Position numbers and translations under genes: made by a program
Origin: Halorubrum sp. 2020YC2
GTDB lineage: Archaea > Halobacteriota > Halobacteria > Halobacteriales > Haloferacaceae
DNA: 64,000 nt
Assembly: GCF_018623055.1 (NCBI RefSeq)
Contig: NZ_CP076019.1
Location: 1,364,001 to 1,428,000 of the forward strand
Reading direction: 5' to 3'
Notes under the pieces: model-generated
Told to the model about the DNA's origin: nothing
What the model saw: only the letters and a program-made list of their open reading frames with translations
Database searches by the model: none
In this document: piece after piece, positions 7,312-16,489 of the stretch
Layout of the letters: every line of letters begins with the position of its first letter
Position numbering within the stretch: the first letter of the stretch is position 1

Positions 7312-8868
7312 TCAGAAGATGTTCGCCTGGTCGTAGACGGAGATACCGGTGTCCGTGATGTCGTAGGGCTTCGTCTCCCGGGAGTGGTTCGCGTCGCGGA
7401 TCTTCTGGATCTCGACGGCGAGCCGGGTCTCTCGGAAGTCCGACCCGCGGATGTACTGAAGGACGAAGACGGCGTCGGTGAGGTACTCGACGATCCCGTG
7501 CCGAGAGGCGTACGGGTTCTCCTCGCTCGCCTCGGAGGTGAGCAGCGTCGTCACGCCCGCGTCCTTCAGCGCGCGGGTGAACCCGAACACCTCCGAGCGG
7601 CGCTTCGCGGGGTGGTCGTACATCATCTCCAACAGCGAGACGGAGTCGAGCACCAGCCGGTCCGCGTCGAACTCCGCGATGAGCCGGACGAGGTCGTTGC
7701 GGATCGACGACAGCGAGTTCGCCATCTCGATGGGGTCGATGGCGACGACCGCGAGGCGGTCTTCGGCCGCGTGGTCGCGGAACGACCACCCCTTCTCGTC
7801 GGCCGTGTCGTAGATCGACTCCTTCGTCTGTTCGAGCGTGATGTAGATCCCCTTCTCGCCGCGTTCGAGGGCGTGGTTGAGGAACTGGAGCGCGAACGTC
7901 GTCTTCCCGGTCCCGGCGCCGCCGATGACCGACAGCAGCGACCGACTGGGGACGCCGCCGAGGATCATGTCGTCGAGGCCCTTGATCCCGATGTCGGTCC
8001 GTTCGATCTCCGACTCGAACTCCTCGGGGTCGACGTCGAACTCCGCCGCGTCCCCGGCGTCGTCCCCGCCGAACTCCCCGAACCCGAACTCGTCGCCTTC
8101 CCCGCCCGACGGGCCGCGGTAGCCGCCGAAGGGATCGTTGTCGGCGCCGCCACCGCCCCCACCGCCGCCGGAGCCGCCAGAGCCGGGGCTCCGGCTTCCG
8201 CCGAAGGGGTCGTCGTCCCCGAGCGAGTCCGTGCCGCCGCCCCCGGTATGTTCGCCGCCCGCACCGCTCCCGACATCGGCATCGCCGCCGCCGCCGAAGG
8301 GGTCGTCCTCTCCGAAGGAGCCGGACCCCGCGTCGTCGACGTCACCGAACGCGTCCGCCGGAAGGCCGCCGCCCGCGGGGTCGGCGTCGGGCGCGTCGGG
8401 TCCGCCGTCGCCGCCGTCGAGGTCGCCGGTGCCGAAGTCGTCACCGCCGAATGGGTCGCTCTCGCCCGAGTCGTCACCGTCGAGGACGTCGGTCCCGTCC
8501 GCGTCGACGCCGCCGAAGGGGTCACCGTCGGAGTCGTCGCTCCCGATTCCGATCTCCCGCGCCGGGTCGTCCGAGACGCCCTCAGCGTCGTCGGGTCCGC
8601 GTCCCGCGTCGGCTGTTCCGGGTTTCGCGCTCCCGGCGGTGCCTTCCGCCCCGTCTGCCGCGTCTTCCGCGCCGTCCGACTCCGATCCCCCGTCGTCGGA
8701 CTCCGCCTCTCCGTCGTCGGACTCTGCCCCTCCGTCGTCGGACTCTGCCCCTCCGTCGTCGGACTCTGCCCCTCCGTCCTCGGATTCCGAACCGGCCACG
8801 GGACGCTCGTCGGACTCCTCGTCGGTCTCGCGCAGCGCGCGCTCGAACCAGTCGTCCTCCTCGCTCAT
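7312..8868 (-). CDS. KaiC-like RecA-superfamily ATPase with long acidic N-terminal region
   Basis: A 518-residue protein in two parts. Residues 1-275 are low-complexity Asp/Glu/Gly/Ser sequence, with tandem ESDDGGA repeats near 20-60 and a poly-Gly stretch near 240. Residues about 285-518 form one KaiC/RAD55 domain: TDIGIKGLDDMILGGVPSRS, Walker A GGAGTGKTT, Walker B DRLVLDSVS, and the C-terminal RETKPYDITDTGISVY. KaiC-like proteins of this kind act in signalling with histidine kinases or archaellum control; the partner here is not evident. The acidic half is probably disordered. Confidence 0.88.
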   Translation of the reverse strand: MSEEDDWFERALRETDEESDERPVAGSESEDGGAESDDGGAESDDGGAESDDGEAESDDGGSESDGAEDAADGAEGTAGSAKPGTADAGRGPDDAEGVSDDPAREIGIGSDDSDGDPFGGVDADGTDVLDGDDSGESDPFGGDDFGTGDLDGGDGGPDAPDADPAGGGLPADAFGDVDDAGSGSFGEDDPFGGGGDADVGSGAGGEHTGGGGTDSLGDDDPFGGSRSPGSGGSGGGGGGGGADNDPFGGYRGPSGGEGDEFGFGEFGGDDAGDAAEFDVDPEEFESEIERTDIGIKGLDDMILGGVPSRSLLSVIGGAGTGKTTFALQFLNHALERGEKGIYITLEQTKESIYDTADEKGWSFRDHAAEDRLAVVAIDPIEMANSLSSIRNDLVRLIAEFDADRLVLDSVSLLEMMYDHPAKRRSEVFGFTRALKDAGVTTLLTSEASEENPYASRHGIVEYLTDAVFVLQYIRGSDFRETRLAVEIQKIRDANHSRETKPYDITDTGISVYDQANIF

Positions 8869-9039
8869 CGTTTCCGCCGCCCGTGGGGGGTCGACATGCG
8901 CCGAGCAAGGCGGCCGAGCGGCTTGAAACTTTCCGGCGAGGTCTCGGCTTCCGAGAACTCGCGGGGAGCACCCCCTCCGGAATCCGACCGTCCGCGCGAT
9001 GTCCGCACGCTTTTACCCGGGGACGGGGATGGATTCCCC

Positions 9040-9867
9040 ATGGAAGTGGGCATCGTGGCGCGAAAGGGCAGCGAGCGGGCGGCGTCGCTCGCGGCGACGC
9101 TCAGGGACGTCGTCGTCGACGCGGGCGAGGGCGTCTGGCTCGACGAGGAGACCGCCGCCGCGCTCGACGCCGGCGACGACGCCCGGCCGGTCGCGGCGTT
9201 CGACGACTGCGACCTGGTCGTCGCGGTCGGCGGCGACGGGACGTTCCTGTTCGTCGCGCGCAACGCCGGCGACACCCCGATCGTCGGGGTGAACCTCGGA
9301 GAGGTGGGCTTCCTCAACGCCGTCCCGCCCGCCGACGCCGCGAGCGCGCTCCGCGCGGAGATCCGGTCGTTCCGCGACGGCGGCCTGGAGGTCCGCGAGG
9401 CCCCGCGGCTCACCGCCAGCGCGACCGATTGGACCTCGACGCCCGCCGCGAACGAGGTGGTCGTCCAGGGCGACCGCCGCGGCCCGGGCGGCGGAATCGA
9501 CTACGAGGTGCGCGTCGACGGGTCGCGGTACGCCGGCGGGCACGCCGACGGCGTCCTCGTGGCCACGCCGACGGGGTCGACCGCGTACAACCTCTCCGAG
9601 CGCGGGCCGCTGGTCCACCCCGACGTGGACGGGCTGGTCGTCAACGAGATGGCCGCCGAGGAGGGGATGCCCCCGCTTGTGGTGGACGCCGACGCGACCG
9701 TCACCGTCTCGGTGCCGGACGAGGCGGGCGCGACCGTCGTCAGCGACGGCCGCGACACCGCCGCGCTCGACGGGCCGGTCGAGGTGACAGTCGAGCGTAC
9801 CGCGCCGCCGATACGGGTCGCCGGCCCGCCCTCCGACTTCTTCGAGGCGCTCGGGAAGCTGTCGTGA
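9040..9867 (+). CDS. NAD kinase
   Basis: A 275-residue ATP-NAD kinase, which phosphorylates NAD to NADP. The diagnostic GGDGTF motif is at 64-69 with catalytic D66. Other family blocks are GVNLGEVGFLNAV, NEVVVQG, the GGHADGVLVATPTGSTAYNLSERGP segment, and the C-terminal VVSDGRD. The ATG at 9040 follows a TTTTA box about 25 bases upstream and gives direct homology from residue 1. It is divergent from the KaiC-like gene across a 170-bp gap. Confidence 0.95.
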   Translation: MEVGIVARKGSERAASLAATLRDVVVDAGEGVWLDEETAAALDAGDDARPVAAFDDCDLVVAVGGDGTFLFVARNAGDTPIVGVNLGEVGFLNAVPPADAASALRAEIRSFRDGGLEVREAPRLTASATDWTSTPAANEVVVQGDRRGPGGGIDYEVRVDGSRYAGGHADGVLVATPTGSTAYNLSERGPLVHPDVDGLVVNEMAAEEGMPPLVVDADATVTVSVPDEAGATVVSDGRDTAALDGPVEVTVERTAPPIRVAGPPSDFFEALGKLS

Positions 9868-9910
9868 GCCGGACGCGCAAGCTTCAATCCGCGGCCGACC
9901 CGAGTCCCGG

Positions 9911-10441
9911 ATGATGAACGTCCCGCTGGGACTGACGCCGTTCGCCGGGCAGTCGCGGAGCGAACACGCGCTCGTCCTCGTCGGGGGCGCGATCGCGTGT
10001 CTCGTCGGCTACGTCGGCGCGGCCGCGGCGTTTTTCGGACTGGCCGCGCTGGGCCACGGCGAGCCGGCGGGACCGCAGCGGGTCGCCGGCGTCTTCGCCT
10101 CGCTGGCCTGTTGGGGGTTCTACGCGCTCGCGTTCGTCCGCGGGAAGGGCGGTCCGGTGACGGACGTCCTCGTGTATCCGCTCGCGACGGTGACGGCGGT
10201 CCCGTTCGCGTTCCGCTGGGTCGCCTTCGGGCCGGCGTGGGACGCGCTCGCGGAGCGGTTCGGCTTCTTCCTCTTCCGGCCGGCGCTTTTCGTCGACGCC
10301 GCCGCGCACGTCCTTCCGGGTCTCGTCTTATGCGCCGGAGTCCTGACCGCGTGGGCGAGCCTGCTGGGCGAGGAGGCGGTGGCGGCGTGGCAGCGCGAAC
10401 ACCTCTCGGAGCCGTTCCGCGAGGCGTTCGTCGAGGAGTGA
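9911..10441 (+). CDS. Four-helix integral membrane protein, unknown function
   Basis: A 176-residue protein with about four membrane segments (roughly 22-46, 60-78, 88-112 and 126-152) and a soluble, acidic C-terminal tail (QREHLSEPFREAFVEE). I recognise no domain. Two adjacent ATG codons (9911 and 9914) could start it. It lies between NAD kinase and a TVP38-like protein, all on the plus strand. Confidence 0.8.
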   Translation: MMNVPLGLTPFAGQSRSEHALVLVGGAIACLVGYVGAAAAFFGLAALGHGEPAGPQRVAGVFASLACWGFYALAFVRGKGGPVTDVLVYPLATVTAVPFAFRWVAFGPAWDALAERFGFFLFRPALFVDAAAHVLPGLVLCAGVLTAWASLLGEEAVAAWQREHLSEPFREAFVEE

Positions 10442-10489
10442 TCGGACGCACCCACAAAGCGTTTACCGGGCGCCCGCCGACGCGGGAGC

Positions 10490-11182
10490 GTGAATCGCCG
10501 CTCGACGGTCGGACGGTACGCGGTCGCGGGCGTCGCCGCCGCCGCGCTGGCGGCGGTCGCGCTCGCGGTCTCCCCCGAGGCGGCGCTCTCGCGGCTCCGC
10601 TGGCTCGCGGACGACCCGGTGCGGTTCGGGGTCGCCGCCCTCGCGCTCGCGGCCGTCAGGCCCCTCCTCGCGTGGCCGACGACCCTGCTCGCCGTCGTCG
10701 TCGGCTTCGGCTACGGGTGGGTCGGGACGCCGTTCGCGCTCGCGCTCGTCGTCGGTACCGCCCTCCCGCCGTACGCGCTGGCTCGGGCGGGGCGACTCCG
10801 GCTCCGAGGCGACTCGGAGGCCGACGGGAAGGCGGGCGTCGCGGCCCGGTTCTGTCGCGCCGGCGAGCGCTTCGCGGCGGAGTCCGGGAGCGTGCGCGCG
10901 GTGGCCGGCACCCGCCTGCTGCCGCTCCCCTCCGACGCGGTGACGGTCGGCGCCGCGGTCGCCGGGGTCCGCGGTCGCCCGTTCCTGCTCGGGACCGCGA
11001 TCGGCGAGTTACCGTGGGTCCTCGGCGGGATCGCGGTCGGCGTCTCGCTCGACCGCCTCGCGGCGAGCGGCGGGTCGCTCGTCGACCCGGCGGTGATCGT
11101 CGGCATGGCCGCGGTCGGCGCGCTGCTGTTGGCGGGGCCGCTCTACCGGACGTTCGTGCGACCGGACGCGGCGGCGGCCTGA
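10490..11182 (+). CDS. TVP38/TMEM64-family (VTT domain) membrane protein
   Basis: A 230-residue membrane protein. An N-terminal helix (about 10-28) is followed by the VTT/SNARE-associated Golgi domain: RPLLAWPTTLLAVVVGFGYG, then GTALPPYALARAGR, and later TRLLPLPSDAVTVGAAVAGV and GELPWVLGGIAVG. The family includes DedA-like and TMEM64 proteins with membrane-lipid or transport roles. The GTG start at 10490 follows a GTTTAC box about 28 bases upstream. The 290-bp gap downstream (11183-11475) holds no feature I can support. Confidence 0.85.
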   Translation: MNRRSTVGRYAVAGVAAAALAAVALAVSPEAALSRLRWLADDPVRFGVAALALAAVRPLLAWPTTLLAVVVGFGYGWVGTPFALALVVGTALPPYALARAGRLRLRGDSEADGKAGVAARFCRAGERFAAESGSVRAVAGTRLLPLPSDAVTVGAAVAGVRGRPFLLGTAIGELPWVLGGIAVGVSLDRLAASGGSLVDPAVIVGMAAVGALLLAGPLYRTFVRPDAAAA

Positions 11183-11475
11183 CTCGGCGCACGGAGAGCG
11201 TCTGAGAAAACGACTCGACAGCGGCCGAGTCGAGGAAATCGAAGACCGCCCGAACGCGTCGTCGCGCGGGCGATCTGCGGGTCGTGTGCCTCTGACGGCG
11301 AACGAGCCCTCCGATCGGGAACCGACCGCAGCGGTGCGCGCATTCCCCCGGTCCCCGAATCCCGGGAACCGACCCAGCCCTGACCCCGAAGCCGCGGTCG
11401 CTCCCGGCCGCTCGCTGCGGCGCGAGCGCGGAGCGCACCGCGGCTCCAACGGGGGACCGAGGGGGCGCGAAGCGG

Positions 11476-12207
11476 TTACGAGCCGCCGTCGGACGAGTTC
11501 TCTCCGTCGCCGGACGAGTCCTCGGCGTCGCCGTACGCCACCTCGATGCCGCTCGGCACCGGTCGGAGGAGGTACCGCCCGTTCCCCCGCAGCACCGGCG
11601 CGAAGTCGGCGGTGAACGTCGTCCGCGCGTTCTCGCGGATCTCGAACGGCTCGTTGAAGGTCAGGGGCGCGTTGCCCGGGAGGTCGACGGTCGCGTCGCT
11701 CCCGTCGGTGAGCGTCCCGTCGGCCGACGACACGTCGAGCTGGAGGTACGGGTACTCGCCCGTCCGTAGTTCGCGCTCGTCGATCAGTTGCGTCTCGCCG
11801 TTCTGGAGTTCGACGAGGTCCGCCTCCTGGGCCTCGTCGAACTCGAAGTACTCGCGGCCGTCGGGAGCGTCCTCGCCGTCGGTCTCGTTGCCGTCGACGG
11901 TCTCGTTGCCGTCGGCGGTGTCGTCGGCTCCGTCGTCACCGTCAGCGGCGGTCTCGTTGCCGTCGCCATCGGACTCGTCGGACTCCGGCTCGGCGCCCTC
12001 CGGCCCGAGCCAGAACCCCTCGACGGTGACGACGAGCGACTCGAAGTCCCCGATGTCGGCGGGCTGGTCGGTCACCCGCGTCGCGAGCGTCCCCGTCGCA
12101 CGGCCGACGCAGCCGGCGAGACCGGCGGCGCCGAGCGCGGCGGCGCCGGTCGCCCGGAGGTAGGTCCGGCGGTCGAGCGCGTCGAGATCGGTCGTGCGGT
12201 CCGTCAC
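11476..12207 (-). CDS. DUF4382-domain twin-arginine lipoprotein
   Basis: A 243-residue secreted protein. Its N-terminus has DRRTYLRATGAAALGAAGLAGC, a twin-arginine signal ending in a lipobox cysteine, so it should be exported folded and lipid-anchored. The mature part matches the DUF4382 pattern (SLVVTVEGFWLG, YEYLQLDV-like strands, and a C-terminal FTADFAPVLRGNGRYLLRPV). An Asp/Asn/Glu-rich insert with NETVDGNETDG repeats (about 78-115) interrupts it. The GTG start lies one base after the stop of the upstream secreted-protein gene, so both form one transcript. Confidence 0.87.
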   Translation of the reverse strand: MTDRTTDLDALDRRTYLRATGAAALGAAGLAGCVGRATGTLATRVTDQPADIGDFESLVVTVEGFWLGPEGAEPESDESDGDGNETAADGDDGADDTADGNETVDGNETDGEDAPDGREYFEFDEAQEADLVELQNGETQLIDERELRTGEYPYLQLDVSSADGTLTDGSDATVDLPGNAPLTFNEPFEIRENARTTFTADFAPVLRGNGRYLLRPVPSGIEVAYGDAEDSSGDGENSSDGGS

Positions 12208-12208
12208 G

Positions 12209-12511
12209 TTACGCCTCCTCCTCGCCCGCGTCGGTCCCGTCGTCCGCGTCGCCCTCGCCGGCGCCGTTCCCGGCGATTTCGCTCACGGTCTCACCGAGGT
12301 CGTCGACGCCGCCGGAGAGGAACTCGTTCACGCTGTCGAGGACCCCGCCGACGAAGTCCGGCACCTGGTCCGGGAGGTCGCTCGGCGGGCCCGCGTCGCC
12401 CGAGGCGTCGTCCGGGCCGGGCGTCGCCGCGACGGCGCCGGCGGCCGCGCCGGTCCCGATCAGTACCACCGTGGCCAGCGCCACGAGCAGCGTCGTTCGG
12501 AGTGCGTTCAT
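12209..12511 (-). CDS. Small secreted or membrane-anchored acidic protein
   Basis: A 100-residue protein with an N-terminal hydrophobic segment (MNALRTTLLVALATVVLIGTG) followed by Ala-rich sequence, then an acidic tail with a LPDQVPDFVGGVLDSVNEFLSGGVDDLGETV amphipathic stretch. No recognised domain. It is the first gene of a pair with the DUF4382 lipoprotein. A TTTAAT box about 26-30 bases upstream (12535-12545) is the likely promoter. Confidence 0.72.
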   Translation of the reverse strand: MNALRTTLLVALATVVLIGTGAAAGAVAATPGPDDASGDAGPPSDLPDQVPDFVGGVLDSVNEFLSGGVDDLGETVSEIAGNGAGEGDADDGTDAGEEEA

Positions 12512-12732
12512 AGCAACTTCCCCTCGGTGCCCGACACGGTTTAATACCCCAAGCCGTTCAGCCGAGTTTCGCCCGATTTAATCCGGTTTAATGGGGAGTA
12601 GACGGCCTGAAAACGGAATCCGGGTCGAAAGAGCGGACACTTATAAAAGACAGTCTCTGACGACGGCGGTCGCGCAGTCGAGGTCGGACCGCGTCGGCGG
12701 TCGGCGGTGCGCGACGAGGTCGGACGGTCCGG

Positions 12733-14037
12733 CTACGGCTCCAGCCGGTTCGGGTCGCGCGGGAACATGATCGCCTCCTTGATGTTGTCGAGGCCGGCGA
12801 CCTTCTGGACGAGGCGGTCGATGCCGAGTCCGTAGCCGCCGTGGGGGGGCGTGCCGTAGCTCAGCGCCTCGATGTAGAACTCGAAGTTCGCGGTCTCGAC
12901 GCCCTCCTCCTCCATGACCTCAACCATGCGCTCGACGTCGTGTTCGCGCTGGCCGCCCGAGGAGAGCTCCTGACCCTTGTAGATGAGGTCGAACTTCCGA
13001 GAGGCGATCTCGTCTTCGGGCACGTCCTGCATGTAGTAGAACTTCTCGTCGGGGTACCCGACGACGAAGAACGCCGGGTGGCCCTGCTCTTCGAAGTGCT
13101 CGCCAAGCAGCTTCTCGCCCTTCGTGTCGAGGTCGGTCGGGTCGTCCGGGAAGTGCCCGTACTCGGTTTCGAGGATGTCGAGCGCCTCGTCGAAGGTGAT
13201 CCGCGGGAAGTCGTCCTCGGGGACTTCGAGGTCGACGTCGAGCAGGTCGAGTTCGCGCTCGGCGTTCGCCGCGACCTCGCGGAGCGCGTAGCGCAGCGAC
13301 TCCTCCTGCACGTCCATCACGTCGTCCTCGTCGTCGATGTACGCCAGCTCCACGTCGAACATCGATATCTCGGAGACGTGCCGGGAGGTGGCGAAGTCCT
13401 CGGCGCGGAACGCGGTGCCCGTCTCGTAGACGGCCTCGTAGCCCGAGGCCATCAGCATCTGCTTGTACAGCTGGGGGCTCTGCGAGAGGAACGCGTCCTG
13501 GTTGTAGTAGAGGATCGGGAACAGCTCCGCGCCGCCCTCGGCGCCGCCCTTCGAGATCAGCGGCGTCTTGATGTCGACGAACCCCTCGTCTTCGAACCAC
13601 TCCTCCATCGCGGTGACCAGCTCGGAACGCAGGGTGAACACCGCGAGCGTCTCCGGCTTCCGGAGGTCGAGCGCGCGGTTGTCGAGCCGGGTCGAGAGGT
13701 CGACCTCGATGTCCTTCGAGATCTCCAGCGGGAGCGGGGAGTCCGCCTCGTCGATGACCTCGTACTCGGTGGGCGCGATCTCGACGCCGCCGGGCGCCTG
13801 GTCGCTCTCTAACGGCTCGCCGACGACCCGGACCACGTCCTCGGCGCCGACGTCCTGAACGGCCTCGAACAGCTCCGGCTCGCGCTCCTCCTTGAAGACG
13901 ATCTGGATGAGCCCCTCGCGGTCGCGCACGATGAGGAAGACGAGGCCTCCCAGATCGCGGATCTCGTGGACGTGGCCGGCGATGGCGACCTCGTCCGCGT
14001 CCGGTTCGACGTCCGACGTGTGAATTCGCTCGATCAT
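12733..14037 (-). CDS. aspS: Aspartyl-tRNA synthetase (archaeal type)
   Basis: A 434-residue class II synthetase. Residues 1-100 form the OB-fold anticodon-binding domain ([30 protein letters not shown]). Motif 2 is [25 protein letters not shown]. Motif 3 is [14 protein letters not shown]. The [25 protein letters not shown] block is typical of archaeal enzymes, many of which charge both tRNA-Asp and tRNA-Asn. Discrimination cannot be decided here without knowing whether AsnS exists elsewhere. Confidence 0.96.
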   Translation of the reverse strand: MIERIHTSDVEPDADEVAIAGHVHEIRDLGGLVFLIVRDREGLIQIVFKEEREPELFEAVQDVGAEDVVRVVGEPLESDQAPGGVEIAPTEYEVIDEADSPLPLEISKDIEVDLSTRLDNRALDLRKPETLAVFTLRSELVTAMEEWFEDEGFVDIKTPLISKGGAEGGAELFPILYYNQDAFLSQSPQLYKQMLMASGYEAVYETGTAFRAEDFATSRHVSEISMFDVELAYIDDEDDVMDVQEESLRYALREVAANAERELDLLDVDLEVPEDDFPRITFDEALDILETEYGHFPDDPTDLDTKGEKLLGEHFEEQGHPAFFVVGYPDEKFYYMQDVPEDEIASRKFDLIYKGQELSSGGQREHDVERMVEVMEEEGVETANFEFYIEALSYGTPPHGGYGLGIDRLVQKVAGLDNIKEAIMFPRDPNRLEP

Positions 14038-14218
14038 GACGGTGACTGCTTACGCGCAACTGGTCGGGCGGTCGGCATAGGCCTGTCGTCTCGACGGCGA
14101 CGGAACGCGGCGCCCGCGGCCGCTCCGGCGTGTTCTCGGGGACTTCCGGACGGAACCTGCCGTGGCATGCGGTCACATAACTAACATAATTTTAATACGA
14201 AACCGATACAGGTGGTTG

Positions 14219-14365
14219 ATGACGGCGTTTCCCGCGCCGCGGATCCCGACTATGACCCGCTCCACCACCTCGACGCTCGTGCGGTCCGCGAGCGTCGCGT
14301 TCCTCGGGTGGATCGGGACCGGCTACGGGATTCCGAACCTACGGTCCGTCCGCCCGACCGCGTGA
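14219..14365 (+). CDS. Possible small hypothetical protein
   Basis: A 48-residue frame (MTAFPAPRIPTMTRSTTST...) with a weakly hydrophobic middle (VRSASVAFLGWIGTGYGIP). I recognise nothing in it. The case for it is the promoter: a TTTTAATA box at 14189-14196 ends about 24 bases before the ATG, the leaderless spacing used elsewhere in the window. The case against it is the basic composition. The rest of the 14038-14609 gap holds only the aspS upstream region and unassigned sequence. Confidence 0.35.
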   Translation: MTAFPAPRIPTMTRSTTSTLVRSASVAFLGWIGTGYGIPNLRSVRPTA

Positions 14366-14609
14366 CGCGCGTCGGCTGGGGAGATTTCCCCGCGGGACGG
14401 ACCACCTCCCGTTCTCTCCAGCCGCCGCTGTCCGTCGCGCGCGTCGAGTCGGACGGCCGTCTCCCTCGCGAGCGTCGCCGTCGGTGGCCCCGCTGTGACC
14501 CCAGTCGGTGGCTCGCCGTCGGCGCGTTCGAGGCCGCGGACCGGTCGCTTCCCGGGTTCGGACCGGGACGCAGACCGGCCGCGCCGCGTTCGACTCGCGG
14601 CGAGGGCGT

Positions 14610-14942
14610 ATGGCGGCAGCCATCCACACGCCGTCGGTCGAGGCGACGGTGACCGTCCGCGTCTCGCAGGCGGCCGCCGGCGACCTCGTCGCCGGCGCCA
14701 GAGCACAGATCGAACGAATCGACGGGCTCCGCGTCGAGGAGATCGAGATCGCCGGCCTCCGGCCCGGCCTCAACGACACCACGGTCGAGGCGGTCGCGAC
14801 CCTCGCGGTCGACGAGGGGGCGGCGCCCGGAGCGCAGGTCGAGGCTGAACAGGAGTTCGTCGTCGACCGGGTCCGCGAACGGCTCGCCGGCGGCTTCGGC
14901 GTCGACCCCGAGCGTGTCGAGCGCGTCGACCCGCCCGACTGA
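14610..14942 (+). CDS. Conserved-looking hypothetical protein
   Basis: A 110-residue acidic protein with no recognised domain. Predicted beta strand SVEATVTVRVSQ, a helix AAGDLVAGARAQIERI, strands VEEIEIAGLRPGLNDTTVEAVATLAV, and a C-terminal helical segment. The alternating strand-helix order suggests a compact cytoplasmic fold. Composition matches real haloarchaeal genes. It converges with larC across 27 bases. Confidence 0.65.
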   Translation: MAAAIHTPSVEATVTVRVSQAAAGDLVAGARAQIERIDGLRVEEIEIAGLRPGLNDTTVEAVATLAVDEGAAPGAQVEAEQEFVVDRVRERLAGGFGVDPERVERVDPPD

Positions 14943-14969
14943 CGGGGCGACCGGTCGCGGGACCCTCGG

Positions 14970-16382
14970 CTACTCCTCCGAGAGCCGCTCCCGCACGTCG
15001 GTCTCGGCGCGCCTGAGCACCTCCCGGATCGGGAGCCCGGTCGCCTCCGCGACCGCGGCCGCGTCGTCGTACTCCCCGCTGACGTCGTAGGGCTCGCCCT
15101 CCGTCGTCGACGCGATCTTCACGCTCACTTCGTGGTCGGCGCCGTCGACCCGGAGCGTCGCCGTCTCGAACTCGCGTTCCGCGATCCACCGGTGGCTCGC
15201 GCCGGACTGCCGAACGCCGAGCGTCCCCGTCTCGCGGGCGAGCCGCTCCGCGACCGCCTCGGCGTCCGCGGGCTTACAGATGACCTTGACGAGGTGGCCG
15301 GGCCGTGACTTCTTCATCGTCGTCGGAACGATGGTTACGTCTCGTGCGCCGGCGCGCGAAAGCGTCTCCTGAAGCCCGCCGAGCACCTCGGGGGCGGCGT
15401 CGTCGAGGTTCGTCTCCAAGACGGCGATGTCGTCGTGGACGAGTCCGCCGTCGGGATCGTGTTCCGCGTGGGCGTCCGCGTTGTGGGTCTCGTGGGTCCC
15501 ATCGGCCTCGTCGGCTTCGTCTCCGGGTCGACCGCCGTCACCGAGGAGCGCGCGCAGGACGTTCGGGTGGCGCTCGAAGTCGGCGTCACCGGCGCCGTAG
15601 CCGGTGCGCTCGACCGCGAGATCCGGGACCGCGTCGACTCCCTCCGCGACCGCACCGAGGATCGCGGCGCCGGTCGGAGTGAGCAGTTCGCGGTCGATCG
15701 GTCCGCCGACGATCCGGAACCCGGCGCGGGTCGCTATCTCGGTCGTCGCCGGGGCCGGGACCGGGTACGTCCCGTGGCTCATCTCGACCGTCCCCCCGCC
15801 GGCCGCGACGGGAGTCGTGACCACGCGCTCGGGGTCGAGGTCGGCGAGCAGCAGCGCGGCGCCGACCACGTCGGCGATCGCGTCGTCCGCGCCCACCTCG
15901 TGGAAGTGGATCTCGTCGAGGTCGGTGCCGTGGACCGAGGCCTCCGCGCGTCCGAGTAGCTCGAAGGCGTCGAGCGCGGTCGACTCGACGGGGTCGGGGA
16001 GCGCCATCGACTCGACGAGGTCGACCACCTCGCGGTAGCTCCGGTGGACGCCGGCGCCCTCGGCCGAAGCAGCGTCTGCGGGAGACGCCGTGTCGTGGCT
16101 GTGGTCGTGGTCGTGGTCGTGGCTGTGGTCGTGGTCGTGGTCGTGGTCGTGGCTGTGGCCGTGGTCCGAGTTAGCCTCGGCCGCCTCGTTGTCGCCGTCG
16201 ACGAGGACGTCGACGGCCGTCGCTCGGATCCCGTTCTTCTCCGTCTCACCGACCTCGTACCGGACCGGGAGCGCGTCGCTCACGGGGTCGAGGACCGCGG
16301 GATCGGCGCCGGCCGCGACCAGCGCGGCGCAGATCATGTCGCCGGCGGCCCCGGTCCGACCGTCGAAGACGAGCGTTCGCAT
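14970..16382 (-). CDS. larC: Nickel pincer cofactor biosynthesis protein LarC
   Basis: A 470-residue LarC, which inserts nickel into the pyridinium dithiocarboxylate precursor of the NPN cofactor. N-terminal MRTLVFDGRTGAAGDMICAALV and the middle DEIHFHEVGADDAIADVVGAA are signature blocks; the C-terminal half has IAVLETNLDDAAPEVLG and TTMKKSRPGHLVKVIC. A histidine-aspartate tract of about 26 residues (near 78-104) resembles a nickel-storage loop. In some bacteria larC is split by a programmed frameshift; here it is one continuous frame. ATG 16382 is chosen over a frame extension of nine residues because homology begins at MRTLVFDG. Confidence 0.93.
   Translation of the reverse strand: MRTLVFDGRTGAAGDMICAALVAAGADPAVLDPVSDALPVRYEVGETEKNGIRATAVDVLVDGDNEAAEANSDHGHSHDHDHDHDHSHDHDHDHSHDTASPADAASAEGAGVHRSYREVVDLVESMALPDPVESTALDAFELLGRAEASVHGTDLDEIHFHEVGADDAIADVVGAALLLADLDPERVVTTPVAAGGGTVEMSHGTYPVPAPATTEIATRAGFRIVGGPIDRELLTPTGAAILGAVAEGVDAVPDLAVERTGYGAGDADFERHPNVLRALLGDGGRPGDEADEADGTHETHNADAHAEHDPDGGLVHDDIAVLETNLDDAAPEVLGGLQETLSRAGARDVTIVPTTMKKSRPGHLVKVICKPADAEAVAERLARETGTLGVRQSGASHRWIAEREFETATLRVDGADHEVSVKIASTTEGEPYDVSGEYDDAAAVAEATGLPIREVLRRAETDVRERLSEE
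16081..16170. repeat. Hexanucleotide-rich repeat encoding the LarC His-Asp tract
   Basis: The coding strand repeats GACCAC and GACCACAGC units, giving (HD)n with HSHD interruptions. Such a tract is prone to length change by slippage and binds nickel in related proteins. Confidence 0.85.
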
Positions 16383-16489
16383 GGTGCTCCCGAGGCGACT
16401 GCCGGACAAATACCTCGGGATTGACTTCGCTGAATTGGTCGAACGGTTGTTTATAAGTATCTGAGCGATGGCCGTCTGCTATTTATAAA

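Noticed and set aside
12639-12650. CACTTATAAAAGAC as a promoter for an unannotated plus-strand RNA.
   Set aside because: A good TATA-like string, but no supported transcript or gene follows on either strand.
16081-16170. Repeated GTCGTGG tract considered as a CRISPR array.
   Set aside because: It codes for the His-Asp loop of LarC, has no spacers and no cas genes nearby.
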